From Ptiloglossa arizonensis (Eukaryota; Arthropoda; Insecta; Hymenoptera; Colletidae), in assembly GCF_051014685.1 (NCBI RefSeq), contig NW_027478860.1, positions 310,001-374,000 of the forward strand: DNA of 64,000 nt, written 5' to 3'. Below are positions 37,501-50,977 of this stretch, piece by piece. Under the pieces are notes generated by a model that saw only the letters and a list, made by a program, of their open reading frames with translations, was not told the origin of the DNA and did no database searches. Each line of letters starts with the position of its first letter. Positions within the stretch are counted from its first letter, which is position 1. A program made the position numbers and the translations under genes.

Positions 37501-38762
37501 GCGGTATGTGTATTTTTTCCCTAGGGCATTCTGGTTAAGCGTTTGGATCAGCAGAAGTGCGAAAAATTTGTTGTCTTGTCAACCATTCCTTAGCTTCAAA
37601 GTCCCATATCTCGCGAACGGATTGCCCTAACCCAAAAATTCCTGTTGCGTCTGAAAGTAGAAACTCGCCCAATTACAACGGTATATGAATTTTTTCCCTA
37701 GCCCATTCTGGTTAAGCGTTTGGAACAGCAGAATTGCGAAAAATTTGTTGTCTTCTCAACCATTTCTTAGATTCAAAGTCCCATATCTCGCGAACGGATT
37801 GACCAAACCCAAAAATTCCTTCTGCGTCTGAAAGTAGAAACTCGCCCGATTACAAGGGTGTGCGTATTTTTACCCTAGGCCATTCTGGTTAAGCGTTTGC
37901 AGCAGCAGAATTGCGAAAAATTTGTTGCCTTCTCAACCATTTCTTGGCTTCAAACTCCCATATCTCGCGAACGGATTGACCTAACCCAAAAATTCCTATT
38001 GCATCTGAAAGTAGAAACTCGCCCGGTTGCAACGGTATGTGTATTTTTCCCCTAGGCCATCCTGGTTAAGCTATTGGAGCAGCAGAAGTGCGAAAAATTT
38101 CTTGTCTTTTCAACCATTTCTTAGCTTCAAAGTCCCATATCTCGCGAACGGATTAACCAGACCCAAAAATTCCTATTGTAACTGAAAGTAGAAACTCGCC
38201 CGATTACAACGGTATGTGTATTTTTTCCCTAGGCCATTCTGGTTAAGCGTTTGAAGCAGCAGAATTGCGAAAAATTTGTTGCCTTCTCAACCATTTCTTG
38301 GCTTCAAACTCCCATATCTCGAGAACGGATTGACCTAACCCAAAAATTCCTATTGCATCTGAAAGTAGAAACTCGCCCGATTACAACGGTATGTGTATTT
38401 TTTCCCCAGACCATTCTGGTTAAGCGTTTGGCGCAGCAGAATTGCGAAAAATTTTTTGCCTCCTCAACCATTTCTTGGCTTCAAACTCCCATATCTCGCG
38501 AACGGATTGACCTAACCCAAAAATTCCTATTGCATCTGAAAGTAGACACTCGCCCGACTACAGCGGTATGTGTATTTTTTCCCTAGGCCATTCTGGTTAA
38601 GCGTTTGGATCAGCAGAAGTGCGAAAAATTTGTTGTCTTGTCAACCATTTCTTAGCTTCAAAGTCCCATATCTCGCGAACGGACTGTCCTAACCCAAAAA
38701 TTCCTGTTGCGTCTGAAAGTAGAAACTCGCCCAATTACAACGGTATATGAATTTTTTCCCTA
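34515..38762 (+). repeat. 24-monomer HOR, copy C
   Basis: Twenty-four monomers matching 30,444-34,514. Offsets are 23 monomers in the left part (gaatagcg 30,474 and 34,545; aaaacttcc 31,439 and 35,510; gacccaaccc 31,960 and 36,031) and 24 in the right part (ccattcctta 33,335 and 37,583; gccagac 33,242 and 37,490). The one-monomer change is the loss in copy B. Low-frequency variants such as gaccaatccc are shared. Confidence 0.9.
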
Positions 38763-40001
38763 GCCCATTCTGGTTAAGCGTTTGGAGCAGCAGAATTGCG
38801 AAAAATTTGTTGTCTTCTCAACCATTTCTTAGATTCAAAGTCCCATATCTCGCGAACGGATTGACCAAACCCAAAAATTCCTACTGCGTCTGAAAGTAGA
38901 AACTCGCCCAATTACAACGGTATGTGAATTTTTTCCCTAGCCCATTCTGGTTAAGCGTTTGGAGCAGCAGAATTGCGAAAAATTTGTTGCCTTCTCAACC
39001 ATTTCTTGGCTTCAAACTCCCATATCTCGCGAACGGATTGACCTAACCCAAAAATTCCTATTGCATCTGAAAGTAGAAACTCGCCCGGTTGCAACGGTAT
39101 GTGTATTTTTCCCCTAGGCCATCCTGGTTAAGCTATTGGAGCAGCAGAAGTGCGAAAAATTTCTTGTCTTTTCAACCATTTCTTAGCTTCAAAGTCCCAT
39201 ATCTCGCGAACGGATTAACCAGACCCAAAAATTCCTATTGTAACTGAAAGTAGAAACTCGCCCGATTACAACGGTATGTGTATTTTTTCCCTAGGCCATT
39301 CTGGTTAAGCGTTTGAAGCAGCAGAATTGCGAAAAATTTTTTGCCTTCTCAACCATTTCTTGGCTTCAAACTCCCATATCTCGAGAACGGATTGACCTAA
39401 CCCAAAAATTCCTATTGCATCTGAAAGTAGAAACTCGCCCGATTACAACGGTATGTGTATTTTTTCCCCAGACCATTCTGGTTAAGCGTTTGGCGCAGCA
39501 GAATTGCGAAAAATTTTTTGCCTCCTCAACCATTTCTTGGCTTCAAACTCCCATATCTCGCGAACGGATTGACCTAACCCAAAAATTCCTATTGCATCTG
39601 AAAGTAGACACTCGCCCGACTACAGCGGTATGTGTATTTTTTCCCTAGGCCATTCTGGTTAAGCGTTTGGATCAGCAGAAGTGCGAAAAATTTGTTGTCT
39701 TGTCAACCATTTCTTAGCTTCAAAGTCCCATATCTCGCGAACGGACTGTCCTAACCCAAAAATTCCTGTTGCGTCTGAAAGTAGAAACTCGCCCAATTAC
39801 AACGGTATATGAATTTTTTCCCTAGCCCATTCTGGTTAAGCGTTTGGAGCAGCAGAATTGCGAAAAATTTGTTGTCTTCTCAACCATTTCTTAGATTCAA
39901 AGTCCCATATCTCGCGAACGGATTGACCAAACCCAAAAATTCCTTCTGCGTCTGAAAGTAGAAACTCGCCCAATTACAACGGTATGTGAATTTTTTCCCT
40001 A
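37878..40001 (+). repeat. 6-monomer duplication
   Basis: Two copies of a 1,062-bp unit, 37,878-38,939 and 38,940-40,001. Shared markers are ttaagctattgg, tttcttgtctttt, tcgagaacgg and tccccagacc. A third, partial match to its first monomer starts at 40,002 and then changes to the ttttcaaccacttc type. The 16,301-17,698 region shows another 6-monomer spacing (16,301 to 17,363). Confidence 0.88.
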
Positions 40002-41240
40002 GCCCATTCTGGTTAAGCGTTTGGAGCAGCAGAATTGCGAAAAATTTGTTGCCTTCTCAACCATTTCTTGGCTTCAAACTCCCATATCTCGCGAACGGAT
40101 TGACCTAACCCAAAAATTCCTATTGCATCTGAAAGTAGAAACTCGCCCGGTTGCAACGGTATGTGTATTTTTCCCCTAGGCCATCCTGGTTAAGCGATTG
40201 GAGCAGCAGAAGTGCGAAAAATTTGTTGTCTTTTCAACCACTTCTTAGCTTCAAAGTCCCATATCTCGCGAACGGATTGACCAGACCCAAAAATTCCTAT
40301 TGTAACTGAAAGTAGAAACTCGCCCGATTAAAACGGTATGTGTATTTTTCCCCTAGCCCATTCTGGTTAAGCGTTTGGAGCAGCAGAATTGTGAACAATT
40401 TTTTGCCTTCTCTACCATTTCTTGGCTTCAAACTCCCATATCTCGCAAACGGATTGACCTAACCCAAAAATTCCTATTGCATCTGAAAGTAGAAACTCGC
40501 CCGATTACGACGGTATGTGTATTTTTTCCCTAGGCCATTCTGTTTAAGCGTTTGGAGCAGCAGAATTGCGAAAAATTTTTTGCCTTCTCAACCATTTCTT
40601 GGCTTCGAACTCCCATATCTCGCGAACGGATTGACCTAACCCAAAAATTCCTATTGCATCTGAAAGTAGAAACTCGCCCGATTACGACGGTATGAGTATT
40701 TTTTCCCTAGGCCATTCTGTTTAAGCGTTTGGAGCAGCAGAATTGCGAAAAATTTTTTGCCTTCTCAACCATTTCTTGGCTTCAAACTCCCATATCTCGC
40801 GAACGGATTGACCTAACCCAAAAATTCCTATTGCATCTGAAAGTAGAAACTCGCCCGGTTGCAACGGTATGTGTATTTTTCCCCTAGGCCATCCTGGTTA
40901 AGCGATTGGAGCGGCAGAAGTGCGAAAAATTTGTTGCCTTCTCAACCATTTCTTGGCTTCAAACTCCCATATCTCGCGAACGGATTGACCTAACCCAAAA
41001 ATTCCTATTGCATCTGAAAGTAGAAACTCGCCCGGTTGCAACGGTATGTGTATTTTTCCCCTAGGCCATCCTGGTTAAGCGATTGGAGCAGCAGAAGTGC
41101 GAAAAATTTGTTGTCTTCTCAACCATTTCTTAGATTCAAAGTCCCATATCTCGCGAACGGATTAACCAAACCCAAAAATTCCTTCTGCGTCTGAAAGTAG
41201 AAACTCGCCCGATTACAAGGGTGTGCGTATTTTTTCCCTA
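40002..41240 (+). repeat. Seven mixed monomers
   Basis: These join the 6-monomer duplication to HOR copy D. They include the gtgaacaa type with tcgcaaacgg (near 40,390-40,450), the tatgagtatt monomer (40,694, exactly 61 monomers from 29,897) and cggttgcaacgg monomers. One monomer has gagcggcag near 40,912. Satellite only. Confidence 0.8.
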
Positions 41241-44200
41241 GGCCATTCTGGTTAAGCGTTTGGAGCAGCAGAATAGCGAAAAATTTGTTGTTTTCTCAAC
41301 CATTTCTTAGCTTCAAACTCCCATGTCTCGCGAACGGATTGACCTATCCCAAAAATTCCTATTGCATCTGAAAGTAGAAACTCGCCCGATTACGACGGTA
41401 TGTGTATTTTTTCCCTAGGCCATTCTGTTTAAGCGTTTGGAGCAGCAGAATTGCGAAAAATTTTTTGCCTTCTCAACCATTTCTTGGCTTCAAACTCCCA
41501 TATCTCGCGAACGGATTGACCTAACCCAAAAATTCCTATTGCATCTGAAAGTAGAAACTCGCCCGATTACAACGGTATGTGTATTTTTTCCCTAGCCCAT
41601 TCTGGTTAAGCGTTTGGAGCAGCAGAATTGCGAAAAATTTGTTGTCTTCTCAACCATTTCTTAGATTCAAAGTCCCATATCTCGCGAACGGATTGACCAA
41701 ACCCAAAAATTCCTTCTGCGTCTGAAAGTAGAAACTCGCCCAATTACAACGGTATGTGAATTTTTTCCCTAGCCCATTCTGGTTAAGCGTTTGGAGCAGC
41801 AGAATTGCGAAAAATTTGTTGTCTTCTCAACCATTTCTTAGATTCAAAGTCCCATATCTTGCGAACGGATTGACCTAACCCAAAAATTCCTATTGCATCT
41901 GAAAGTAGAAACTCGCCCGATTACAACGGTATGTGTATTTTTTCCCTAGACCATTCTGGTTAAGCGTTTGGAGCAGCAGAATTGCGAAAAATTTTTTGCC
42001 TCCTCAACCATTTCTTGGCTTCAAACTCCCATATCTCGCGAACGGATTGACCTAACCCAAAAATTCCTATTGCATCTGAAAGTAGAAACTCGCCCGATTA
42101 CAACGGTATGTGTATTTTTTCCCTAGCCCATTCTGGTTAAGCGTTTGGAGCAGCAGAATCGCGAAAAATTTGTTGTCTTCTCAACCATTTCTTAGATTCA
42201 AAGTCCCATATCTCGCGAACGGATTGACCAAACCCAAAAATTCCTTCTGCGTCTGAAAGTAGAAACTCGCCCGATTACAAGGGTGTGCGTATTTTTTCCC
42301 TAGGCCATTCTGGTTAAGCGTTTGGAGCAGCAGAATTGCGAAAAATTTGTTGTCTTCTCAACCATTTCTTAGCTTCAAACTCCCATATCTCGCGAACGGA
42401 TTGACCCAACCCAAAAATTCCTATTGCATCTGAAAGTAGAAACTCGCCCGATTACGACGGTATGTGTATTTTTTCCCTAGGCCATTCTGTTTAAGCGTTT
42501 GGAGCAGCAGAATTGCGAAAAATTTTTTGCCTTCTCAACCATTTCTTGGCTTCGAACTCCCATATCTCGCGAACGGATTGACCTAACCCAAAAATTCCTA
42601 TTGCATCTGAAAGTAGAAACTCGCCCGGTTACAACGGTACGTGTATTTTTCCCCTAGGCCATTCTGGTTAAGCGATTGGAGCAGCAGAAGTGCGAAAAAT
42701 TTGTTGTCTTGTCAACCATTTCTTAGCTTCAAAGTCCCATATCTCGCGAACGGATTGTCTTAACCCAAAAATTCCTGTTGCGTCTGAAAGTAGAAACTCG
42801 CCCAATTACAACGGTATGTGAATTTTTTCCTTAGCCCATTCTGGTTAAGCGTTTGGAGCAGCAGAATTGCGAAAAATTTGTTGTCTTCTCAACCATTTCT
42901 TGGCTTCAAACTCCCATATCTCGCGAACGGATTGACCTAACCCAAAAATTCCTATTGCATCTGAAAGTAGAAACTCGCCCGGTTGCAACGGTATGTGTAT
43001 TTTTCCCCTAGGCCATCCTGGTTAAGCGATTGGAGCAGCAGAAGTGCGAAAAATTTGTTGCCTTCTCAACCATTTCTTGGCTTCAAACTCCCATATCTCG
43101 CGAACGGATTGACCTAACCCAAAAATTCCTATTGCATCTGAAAGTAGAAACTCGCCCGGTTGCAACGGTATGTGTATTTTTCCCCTAGGCCATCCTGGTT
43201 AAGCGATTGGAGCAGCAGAAGTGCGAAAAATTTGTTGTCTTCTCAACCATTTCTTAGATTCAAAGTCCCATATCTCGCGAACGGATTGACCAAACCCAAA
43301 AATTCCTTCTGCGTCTGAAAGTAGAAACTCGCCCGATTACAAGGGTGTGCGTATTTTTTCCCTAGGCCATTCTGGTTAAGCGTTTGGAGCAGCAGAATTG
43401 CGAAAAATTTGTTGTCTTGTCAACCATTTCTTAGCTTCAAAGTCCCATATCTCGCGAACGGATTGACCAGACCCAAAAATTCCTATTGTAACTGAAAGTA
43501 GAAACTCGCCCGATTACAACGGTATGTGTATTTTTTCCCTAGGCCATTCTGGTTAAGCGTTTGAAGCAGCAGAATTGCGAAAAATTTTTTGCCTTCTCAA
43601 CCATTTCTTGGCTTCAAACTCCCATACCTCGCGAACGGATTGACCTAACCCAAAAATTCCTATTGCATCTGAAAGTAGAAACTCGCCCGATTACAACGGT
43701 ATGTGTATTTTTTCCCTAGACCATTCTGGTTAAGCGTTTGGAGCAGCAGAATTGCGAAAAATTTTTTGCCTCCTCAACCATTTCTTGGCTTCAAACTCCC
43801 ATATCTCGCGAACGGATTGACCTAACCCAAAAATTCCTATTGCATCTGAAAGTAGACACTCGCCAGACTACAGCGGTATGTGTATTTTTTCCCTAGGGCA
43901 TTCTGGTTAAGCGTTTGGATCAGCAGAAGTGCGAAAAATTTGTTGTCTTGTCAACCATTTCTTAGCTTCAAAGTCCCATATCTCGCGAACGGATTGCCCT
44001 AACCCAAAAATTCCTGTTGCGTCTGAAAGTAGAAACTCGCCCAATTACAACGGTATATGAATTTTTTCCCTAGCCCATTCTGGTTAAGCGTTTGGAACAG
44101 CAGAATTGCGAAAAATTTGTTGTCTTCTCAACCATTTCTTAGATTCAAAGTCCCATATCTCGCGAACGGATTGACCAAACCCAAAAATTCCTTCTGCGTC

Positions 44201-45665
44201 TGAAAGTAGAAACTCGCCCGATTACAAGGGTGTGCGTATTTTTACCCTAGGCCTTTCTGGTTAAGCGTTTGCAGCAGCAGAATTGCGAAAAATTTGTTGC
44301 CTTCTCAACCATTTCTTGGCTTCAAACTCCCATATCTCGCGAACGGATTGACCTAACCCAAAAATTCCTATTGCATCTGAAAGTAGAAACTCGCCCGGTT
44401 GCAACGGTATGTGTATTTTTCCCCTAGGCCATCCTGGTTAAGCGATTGGAGCAGCAGAAGTGCGAAAAATTTGTTGTCTTTTCAACCATTTCTTAGCTTC
44501 AAAGTCCCATATCTCGCGAACGGATTAACCAGACCCAAAAATTCCTATTGTAACTGAAAGTAGAAACTCGCCCGATTACAACGGTATGTGTATTTTTTCC
44601 CTAGGCCATTCTGGTTAAGCGTTTGAAGCAGCAGAATTGCGAAAAATTTTTTGCCTTCTCAACCATTTCTTGGCTTCAAACTCCCATATCTCGCGAACGG
44701 ATTGACCTAACCCAAAAATTCCTATTGCATCTGAAAGTAGAAACTCGCCCGATTACAACGGTATGTGTATTTTTTCCCCAGACCATTCTGGTTAAGCGTT
44801 TGGCGCAGCAGAATTGCGAAAAATTTTTTGCCTCCTCAACCATTTCTTGGCTTCAAACTCCCATATCTCGCGAACGGATTGACCTAACCCAAAAATTCCT
44901 ATTGCATCTGAAAGTAGACACTCGCCCGACTACAGCGGTATGTGTATTTTTTCCCTAGGCCATTCTGGTTAAGCGTTTGGATCAGCAGAAGTGCGAAAAA
45001 TTTGTTGTCTTGTCAACCATTTCTTAGCTTCAAAGTCCCATATCTCGCGAACGGACTGTCCTAACCCAAAAATTCCTGTTGCGTCTGAAAGTAGAAACTC
45101 GCCCAATTACAACGGTATATGAATTTTTTCCCTAGCCCATTCTGGTTAAGCGTTTGGAGCAGCAGAATTGCGAAAAATTTGTTGTCTTCTCAACCATTTC
45201 TTAGATTCAAAGTCCCATATCTCGCGAACGGATTGACCAAACCCAAAAATTCCTTCTGCGTCTGAAAGTAGAAACTCGCCCAATTACAACGGTATGTGAA
45301 TTTTTTCCCTAGCCCATTCTGGTTAAGCGTTTGGAGCAGCAGAATTGCGAAAAATTTGTTGCCTTCTCAACCATTTCTTGGCTTCAAACTCCCATATCTC
45401 GCGAACGGATTGACCTAACCCAAAAATTCCTATTGCATCTGAAAGTAGAAACTCGCCCGGTTGCAACGGTATGTGTATTTTTCCCCTAGGCCATCCTGGT
45501 TAAGCGATTGGAGCAGCAGAAGTGCGAAAAATTTGTTGTCTTTTCAACCACTTCTTAGCTTCAAAGTCCCATATCTCGCGAACGGATTGACCAGACCCAA
45601 AAATTCCTATTGTAACTGAAAGTAGAAACTCGCCCGATTACAACGGTATGTGTATTTTTTCCCTA
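41241..45665 (+). repeat. HOR copy D, about 25 monomers
   Basis: A fourth copy of the 22-24-monomer family, with gaatagcg at 41,271, gacccaaccc at 42,403 and gccagactac near 43,864. The gacccaaccc site is 36 monomers from copy C, while gaatagcg is 38 monomers away, so two monomers were lost between these landmarks in copy D. The right part matches 39,313-40,355 at a 30-monomer offset. Confidence 0.87.
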
Positions 45666-46196
45666 GGCCATTCTGGTTAAGCGTTTGAAGCAGCAGAATT
45701 GCGAAAAATTTTTTGCCTTCTCTACCATTTCTTGGCTTCAAACTCCCATATCTCGCGAACGGATTGACCTAACCCAAAAATTCCTATTGCATCTGAAAGT
45801 AGAAACTCGCCCGGTTGCAACGGTATGTGTATTTTTCCCCTAGGCCATCCTGGTTAAGCGATTGGAGCAGCAGAAGTGCGAAAAATTTGTTGTCTTGTCA
45901 ACCATTTCTTAGTTTCAAAGTCCCATATCTCGCGAACGGATTGACCAGACACAAAAATTCCTATTGTAACTGAAAGTAGAAACTCGCCCGATTACAACGG
46001 TATGTGTATTTTTCCCCTAGGCCATTCTGGTTAAGCGTTTGAAGCAGCAGAATTGCCAAAAATTTTTTGCCTTCTCTACCATTTCTTGGCTTCAAACTCC
46101 CATATCTCGCAAACGGATTGACCTAACCCAAAAATTCCTATTGCATCTGAAAGTAGAAACTCGCCCGATTACATTGGTATGTGTATTTTTTCCCTA
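45666..46196 (+). repeat. Three mixed monomers including hybrids
   Basis: The first monomer combines a tttgaagc start and gaaaaatttttt with the ctctacc site of the gtgaacaa type, so it looks hybrid. The third carries gaattgccaaaaa, a variant seen again near 49,070 and 50,303. Satellite only. Confidence 0.75.
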
Positions 46197-47967
46197 GGCC
46201 ATTCTGGTTAAGCGTTTGAAGCAGCAGAATTGCGAAAAATTTTTTGCCTTCTCAACCATTTCTTGGCTTCAAACTCCCATATCTCGCGAACGGATTGACC
46301 TAACCCAAAAATTCCTATTGCATCTGAAAGTAGAACCTCGCCCGATTACAACGCTATGTGTATTTTTCCCCTAGCCCATTCTGGTTAAGCGTTTGGAGCA
46401 GCAGAATTGTGAACAATTTTTTGCCTTCTCTACCATTTCTTGGCTTCAAACTCCCATATCTCGCAAACGGATTGACCTAACCCAAAAATTCCTATTGCAT
46501 CTGAAAGTAGAAACTCGCCCGATTACGACGGTATGTGTATTTTTTCCCTAGGCCATTCTGTTTAAGCGTTTGGAGCAGCAGAATTGCGAAAAATTTTTTG
46601 CCTTCTCAACCATTTCTTGGCTTCGAACTCCCATATCTCGCGAACGGATTGACCTAACCCAAAAATTCCTATTGCATCTGAAAGTAGAAACTCGCCCGGT
46701 TACAACGGTACGTGTATTTTTCCCCTAGGCCATTCTGGTTAAGCGTTTGGAGCAGCAGAATTGCGAAAAATTTTTTGCCTTCTCAACCATTTCTTGGCTT
46801 CGAACTCCCATATCTCGCGAACGGATTGACCTAACCCAAAAATTCCTATTGCATCTGAAAGTAGAAACTCGCCCGGTTACAACGGTACGTGTATTTTTCC
46901 CCTAGGCCATTCTGGTTAAGCGATTGGAGCAGCAGAAGTGCGAAAAATTTGTTGTCTTGTCAACCATTTCTTAGCTTCAAAGTCCCATATCTCGCGAACG
47001 GATTGTCTTAACCCAAAAATTCCTGTTGCGTCTGAAAGTAGAAACTCGCCCAATTACAACGGTATGTGAATTTTTTCCCTAGCCCATTCTGGTTAAGCGT
47101 TTGGAGCAGCAGAATTGCGAAAAATTTGTTGTCTTCTCAACCATTTCTTAGATTCAAAGTCCCATATCTCGCGAACGGATTGACCAAACCCAAAAATTCC
47201 TTCTGCGTCTGAAAGTAGAAACTCGTCCGATTACAAGGGTGTGCGTATTTTTTCCCTAGGCCATTCTGGTTAAGCGATTGGAGCAGCAGAATTGCGAAAA
47301 ATTTGTTGTCTTCTCAACCATTTCTTGGCTTCAAACTCCCATATCTCGCGAACGGATTGACATAACCCAAAAATTCCTATTGCATCTGAAAGTAGAAACT
47401 CGCCCGATTACGACGGTATGAGTATTTTTTCCCTAGGCCATTCTGTTTAAGCGTTTGGAGCAGCAGAATTGCGAAAAATTTTTTGCCTTCTCAACCATTT
47501 CTTGGCTTCAAACTCCCATATCTCGCGAACGGATTGACCTAACCCAAAAATTCCTATTGCATCTGAAAGTAGAAACTCGCCCGGTTGCAACGGTATGTGT
47601 ATTTTTCCCCTAGGCCATCCTGGTTAAGCGATTGGAGCAGCAGAAGTGCGAAAAATTTGTTGCCTTCTCAACCATTTCTTGGCTTCAAACTCCCATATCT
47701 CGCGAATGGATTGACCTAACCCAAAAATTCCTATTGCATCTGAAAGTAGAAACTCGCCCGATTACAATGGTATGTGTAATTTTTTCCCTAGCCCATTCTG
47801 GTTAAGCGTTTGGAGCAGCAGAATTGTGAACAATTTTTTGCCTTCTCTACCATTTCTTGGCTTCAAACTCCCATATCTCGCGAACGGATTGACCTAACCC
47901 AAAAATTCCTATTGCATCTGAAAGTAGAAACTCGCCCGATTACATTGGTATGTGTATTTTTTCCCTA
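46197..47967 (+). repeat. 10-monomer HOR, copy 1
   Basis: Ten monomers plus one inserted base. Markers at the 1,771-bp offset are acattggta (46,171 and 47,942, just left of each copy) and the double cttcgaactc monomers (46,621 and 48,392). The extra base is in gtgtaatttttt at about 47,779. Confidence 0.85.
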
Positions 47968-49560
47968 GGCCATTCTGGTTAAGCGTTTGAAGCAGCAGAA
48001 TTGCGAAAAATTTTTTGCCTTCTCAACCATTTCTTGGCTTCAAACTCCCATATCTCGCGAACGGATTGACCTAACCCAAAAATTCCTATTGCATCTGAAA
48101 GTAGAACCTCGCCCGATTACAACGGTATGTGTATTTTTCCCCTAGCCCATTCTGGTTAAGCGTTTGGAGCAGCAGAATTGTGAACAATTTTTTGCCTTCT
48201 CTACCATTTCTTGGCTTCAAACTCCCATATCTCGCAAACGGATTGACCTAACCCAAAAATTCCTATTGCATCTGAAAGTAGAAACTCGCCCGATTACGAC
48301 GGTATGTGTATTTTCTCCCTAGGCCATTCTGTTTAAGCGTTTGGAGCAGCAGAATTGCGAAAAATTTTTTGCCTTCTCAACCATTTCTTGGCTTCGAACT
48401 CACATATCTCGCGAACGGATTGACCTAACCCAAAAATTCCTATTGCATCTGAAAGTAGAAACTCGCCCGGTTACAACGGTACGTGTATTTTTCCCCTAGG
48501 CCATTCTGGTTAAGCGTTTGGAGCAGCAGAATTGCGAAAAATTTTTTGCCTTCTCAACCATTTCTTGGCTTCGAACTCCCATATCTCGCGAACGGATTGA
48601 CCTAACCCAAAAATTCCTATTGCATCTGAAAGTAGAAACTCGCCCGGTTACAACGGTACGTGTATTTTTCCCCTAGGCCATTCTGGTTAAGCGATTGGAG
48701 CAGCAGAAGTGCGAAAAATTTGTTGTCTTGTCAACCATTTCTTAGCTTCAAAGTCCCATATCTCGCGAACGGATTGTCTTAACCCAAAAATTCCTGTTGC
48801 GTCTGAAAGTAGAAACTCGCCCAATTACAACGGTATGTGAATTTTTTCCCTAGCCCATTCTGGTTAAGCGTTTGGAGCAGCAGAATTGCGAAAAATTTGT
48901 TGTCTTCTCAACCATTTCTTAGATTCAAAGTCCCATATCTCGCGAACGGATTGACCAAACCCAAAAATTCCTTCTGCGTCTGAAAGTAGAAACTCGTCCG
49001 ATTACAAGGGTGTGCGTATTTTTTCCCTAGGCCATTCTGGTTAAGCGATTGGAGCAGCAGAATTGCCAAAAATTTGTTGTCTTCTCAACCATTTCTTGGC
49101 TTCAAACTCCCATATCTCGCGAACGGATTGACATAACCCAAAAATTCCTATTGCATCTGAAAGTAGAAACTCGCCCGATTACGACGGTATGAGTATTTTT
49201 TCCCTAGGCCATTCTGTTTAAGCGTTTGGAGCAGCAGAATTGCGAAAAATTTTTTGCCTTCTCAACCATTTCTTGGCTTCAAACTCCCATATCTCGCGAA
49301 CGGATTGACCTAACCCAAAAATTCCTATTGCATCTGAAAGTAGAAACTCGCCCGGTTGCAACGGTATGTGTATTTTTCCCCTAGGCCATCCTGGTTAAGC
49401 GATTGGAGCAGCAGAAGTGCGAAAAATTTGTTGCCTTCTCAACCATTTCTTGGCTTCAAACTCACATATCTCGCGAACGGATTGACCTAACCCAAAAATT
49501 CCTATTGCATCTGAAAGTAGAAACTCGCCCGGTTGCAACGGTATGTGTATTTTTCCCCTA
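47968..49560 (+). repeat. 10-monomer HOR, copy 2
   Basis: Matches 46,197-47,700 and then diverges in the last monomer (aactcacatatc and cggttgcaacgg here, against gcgaatgg and attacaatgg in copy 1). Private changes include cgaactcacat near 48,395 and gaattgccaaa near 49,068. Confidence 0.85.
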
Positions 49561-50977
49561 GGCCATCCTGGTTAAGCGATTGGAGCAGCAGAAGTGCGAA
49601 AAATTTGTTGTCTTCTCAACCATTTCTTAGATTCAAAGTCCCATATCTCGCGAACGGATTGACCAAACCCAAAAATTCCTTCTGCGTCTGAAAGTAGAAA
49701 CTCGCCCGATTACAAGGGTGTGCGTATTTTTTCCCTAGGCCATTCTGGTTAAGCGTTTGGAGCAGCAGAATTGCGAAAAATTTGTTGTTTTCTCAACCAT
49801 TTCTTAGCTTCAAACTCCCATGTCTCGCGAACGGATTGACCTATCCCAAAAATTCCTATTGCATCTGAAAGTAGAAACTCGCCCGATTACGACGGTATGT
49901 GTATTTTTTCCCTAGGCCATTCTGTTTAAGCGTTTGGAGCAGCAGAATTGCGAAAAATTTTTTGCCTTCTCAACCATTTCTTGGCTTCAAACTCCCATAT
50001 CTCGCGAACGGATTGACCTAACCCAAAAATTCCTATTGCATCTGAAAGTAGAAACTCGCCCGGTTGCAACGGTATGTGTATTTTTCCCCTAGGCCATCCT
50101 GGTTAAGCGATTGGAGCAGCAGAAGTGCGAAAAATTTGTTGTCTTGTCAACCATTTCTTAGCTTCAAAGTCCCATATCTCGCGAACGGATTGACCAGACC
50201 CAAAAATTCCTATTGTAACTGAAAGTAGAAACTCGCCCGATTACAACGGTATGTGTATTTTTTCCCTAGGCCATTCTGGTTAAGCGTTTGAAGTAGCAGA
50301 ATTGCCAAAAATTTTTTGCCTTCTCAACCATTTCTTGGCTTCAAACTCCCATATCTCGCGAACGGATTGACCTAACCCAAAAATTCCTATTGCATCTGAA
50401 AGTAGAAACTCGCCCGATTACAACGGTATGTGTATTTTTTCCCCAGACCATTCTGGTTAAGCGTTTGGAGCAGCAGAATTGCGAAAAATTTTTTGCCTCC
50501 TCAACCATTTCTTGGATTCAAACTCCCATATCTCGCGAACGGATTGACCTAACCCAAAAATTCCTATTGCATCTGAAAGTAGAAACCCGCCCGATTACGA
50601 CGGCATGTGTATTTTTTCCCTAGGCCATTCTGTTTAAGCGTTTGGAGCAGCAGAATTGCGAAAAATTTTTTGCCTTCTCAACCATTTCTTGGCTTCAAAC
50701 TCCCATATCTCGCGAACGGATTTACCTAACCCAGAAATTCCTATTGCATCTGAAAGTAGAAACTCGCCCGGTTGCAACGGCATGTGTATTTTTCCCCTAG
50801 GCCATCCTGGTTAAGCGATTGGAGCAGCAGAAGTGCGAAAAATTTGTTGCCTTCTCAACCATTTCTTGGCTTCAAACTCCCATATCTCGCGAATGGATTG
50901 ACCTAACCCAAAAATTCCTATTGCATCTGAAAGCAGAAACTCGCCCGATTACAATGGTATGTGTAATTTTTTCCCTA
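49561..50977 (+). repeat. Eight mixed monomers with a displaced copy of the 47.6-kb segment
   Basis: The left part contains the ccatgtctcg / ctatccc monomer and a tttgaagtag variant. The right part (gcgaatgg at 50,891, gtgtaat at 50,961) repeats the pair at 47,704 and 47,774, 18 monomers plus one base apart, and carries the same one-base insertion. An open frame at 50,390-50,623 arises from tccccagacc near 50,440. Confidence 0.82.
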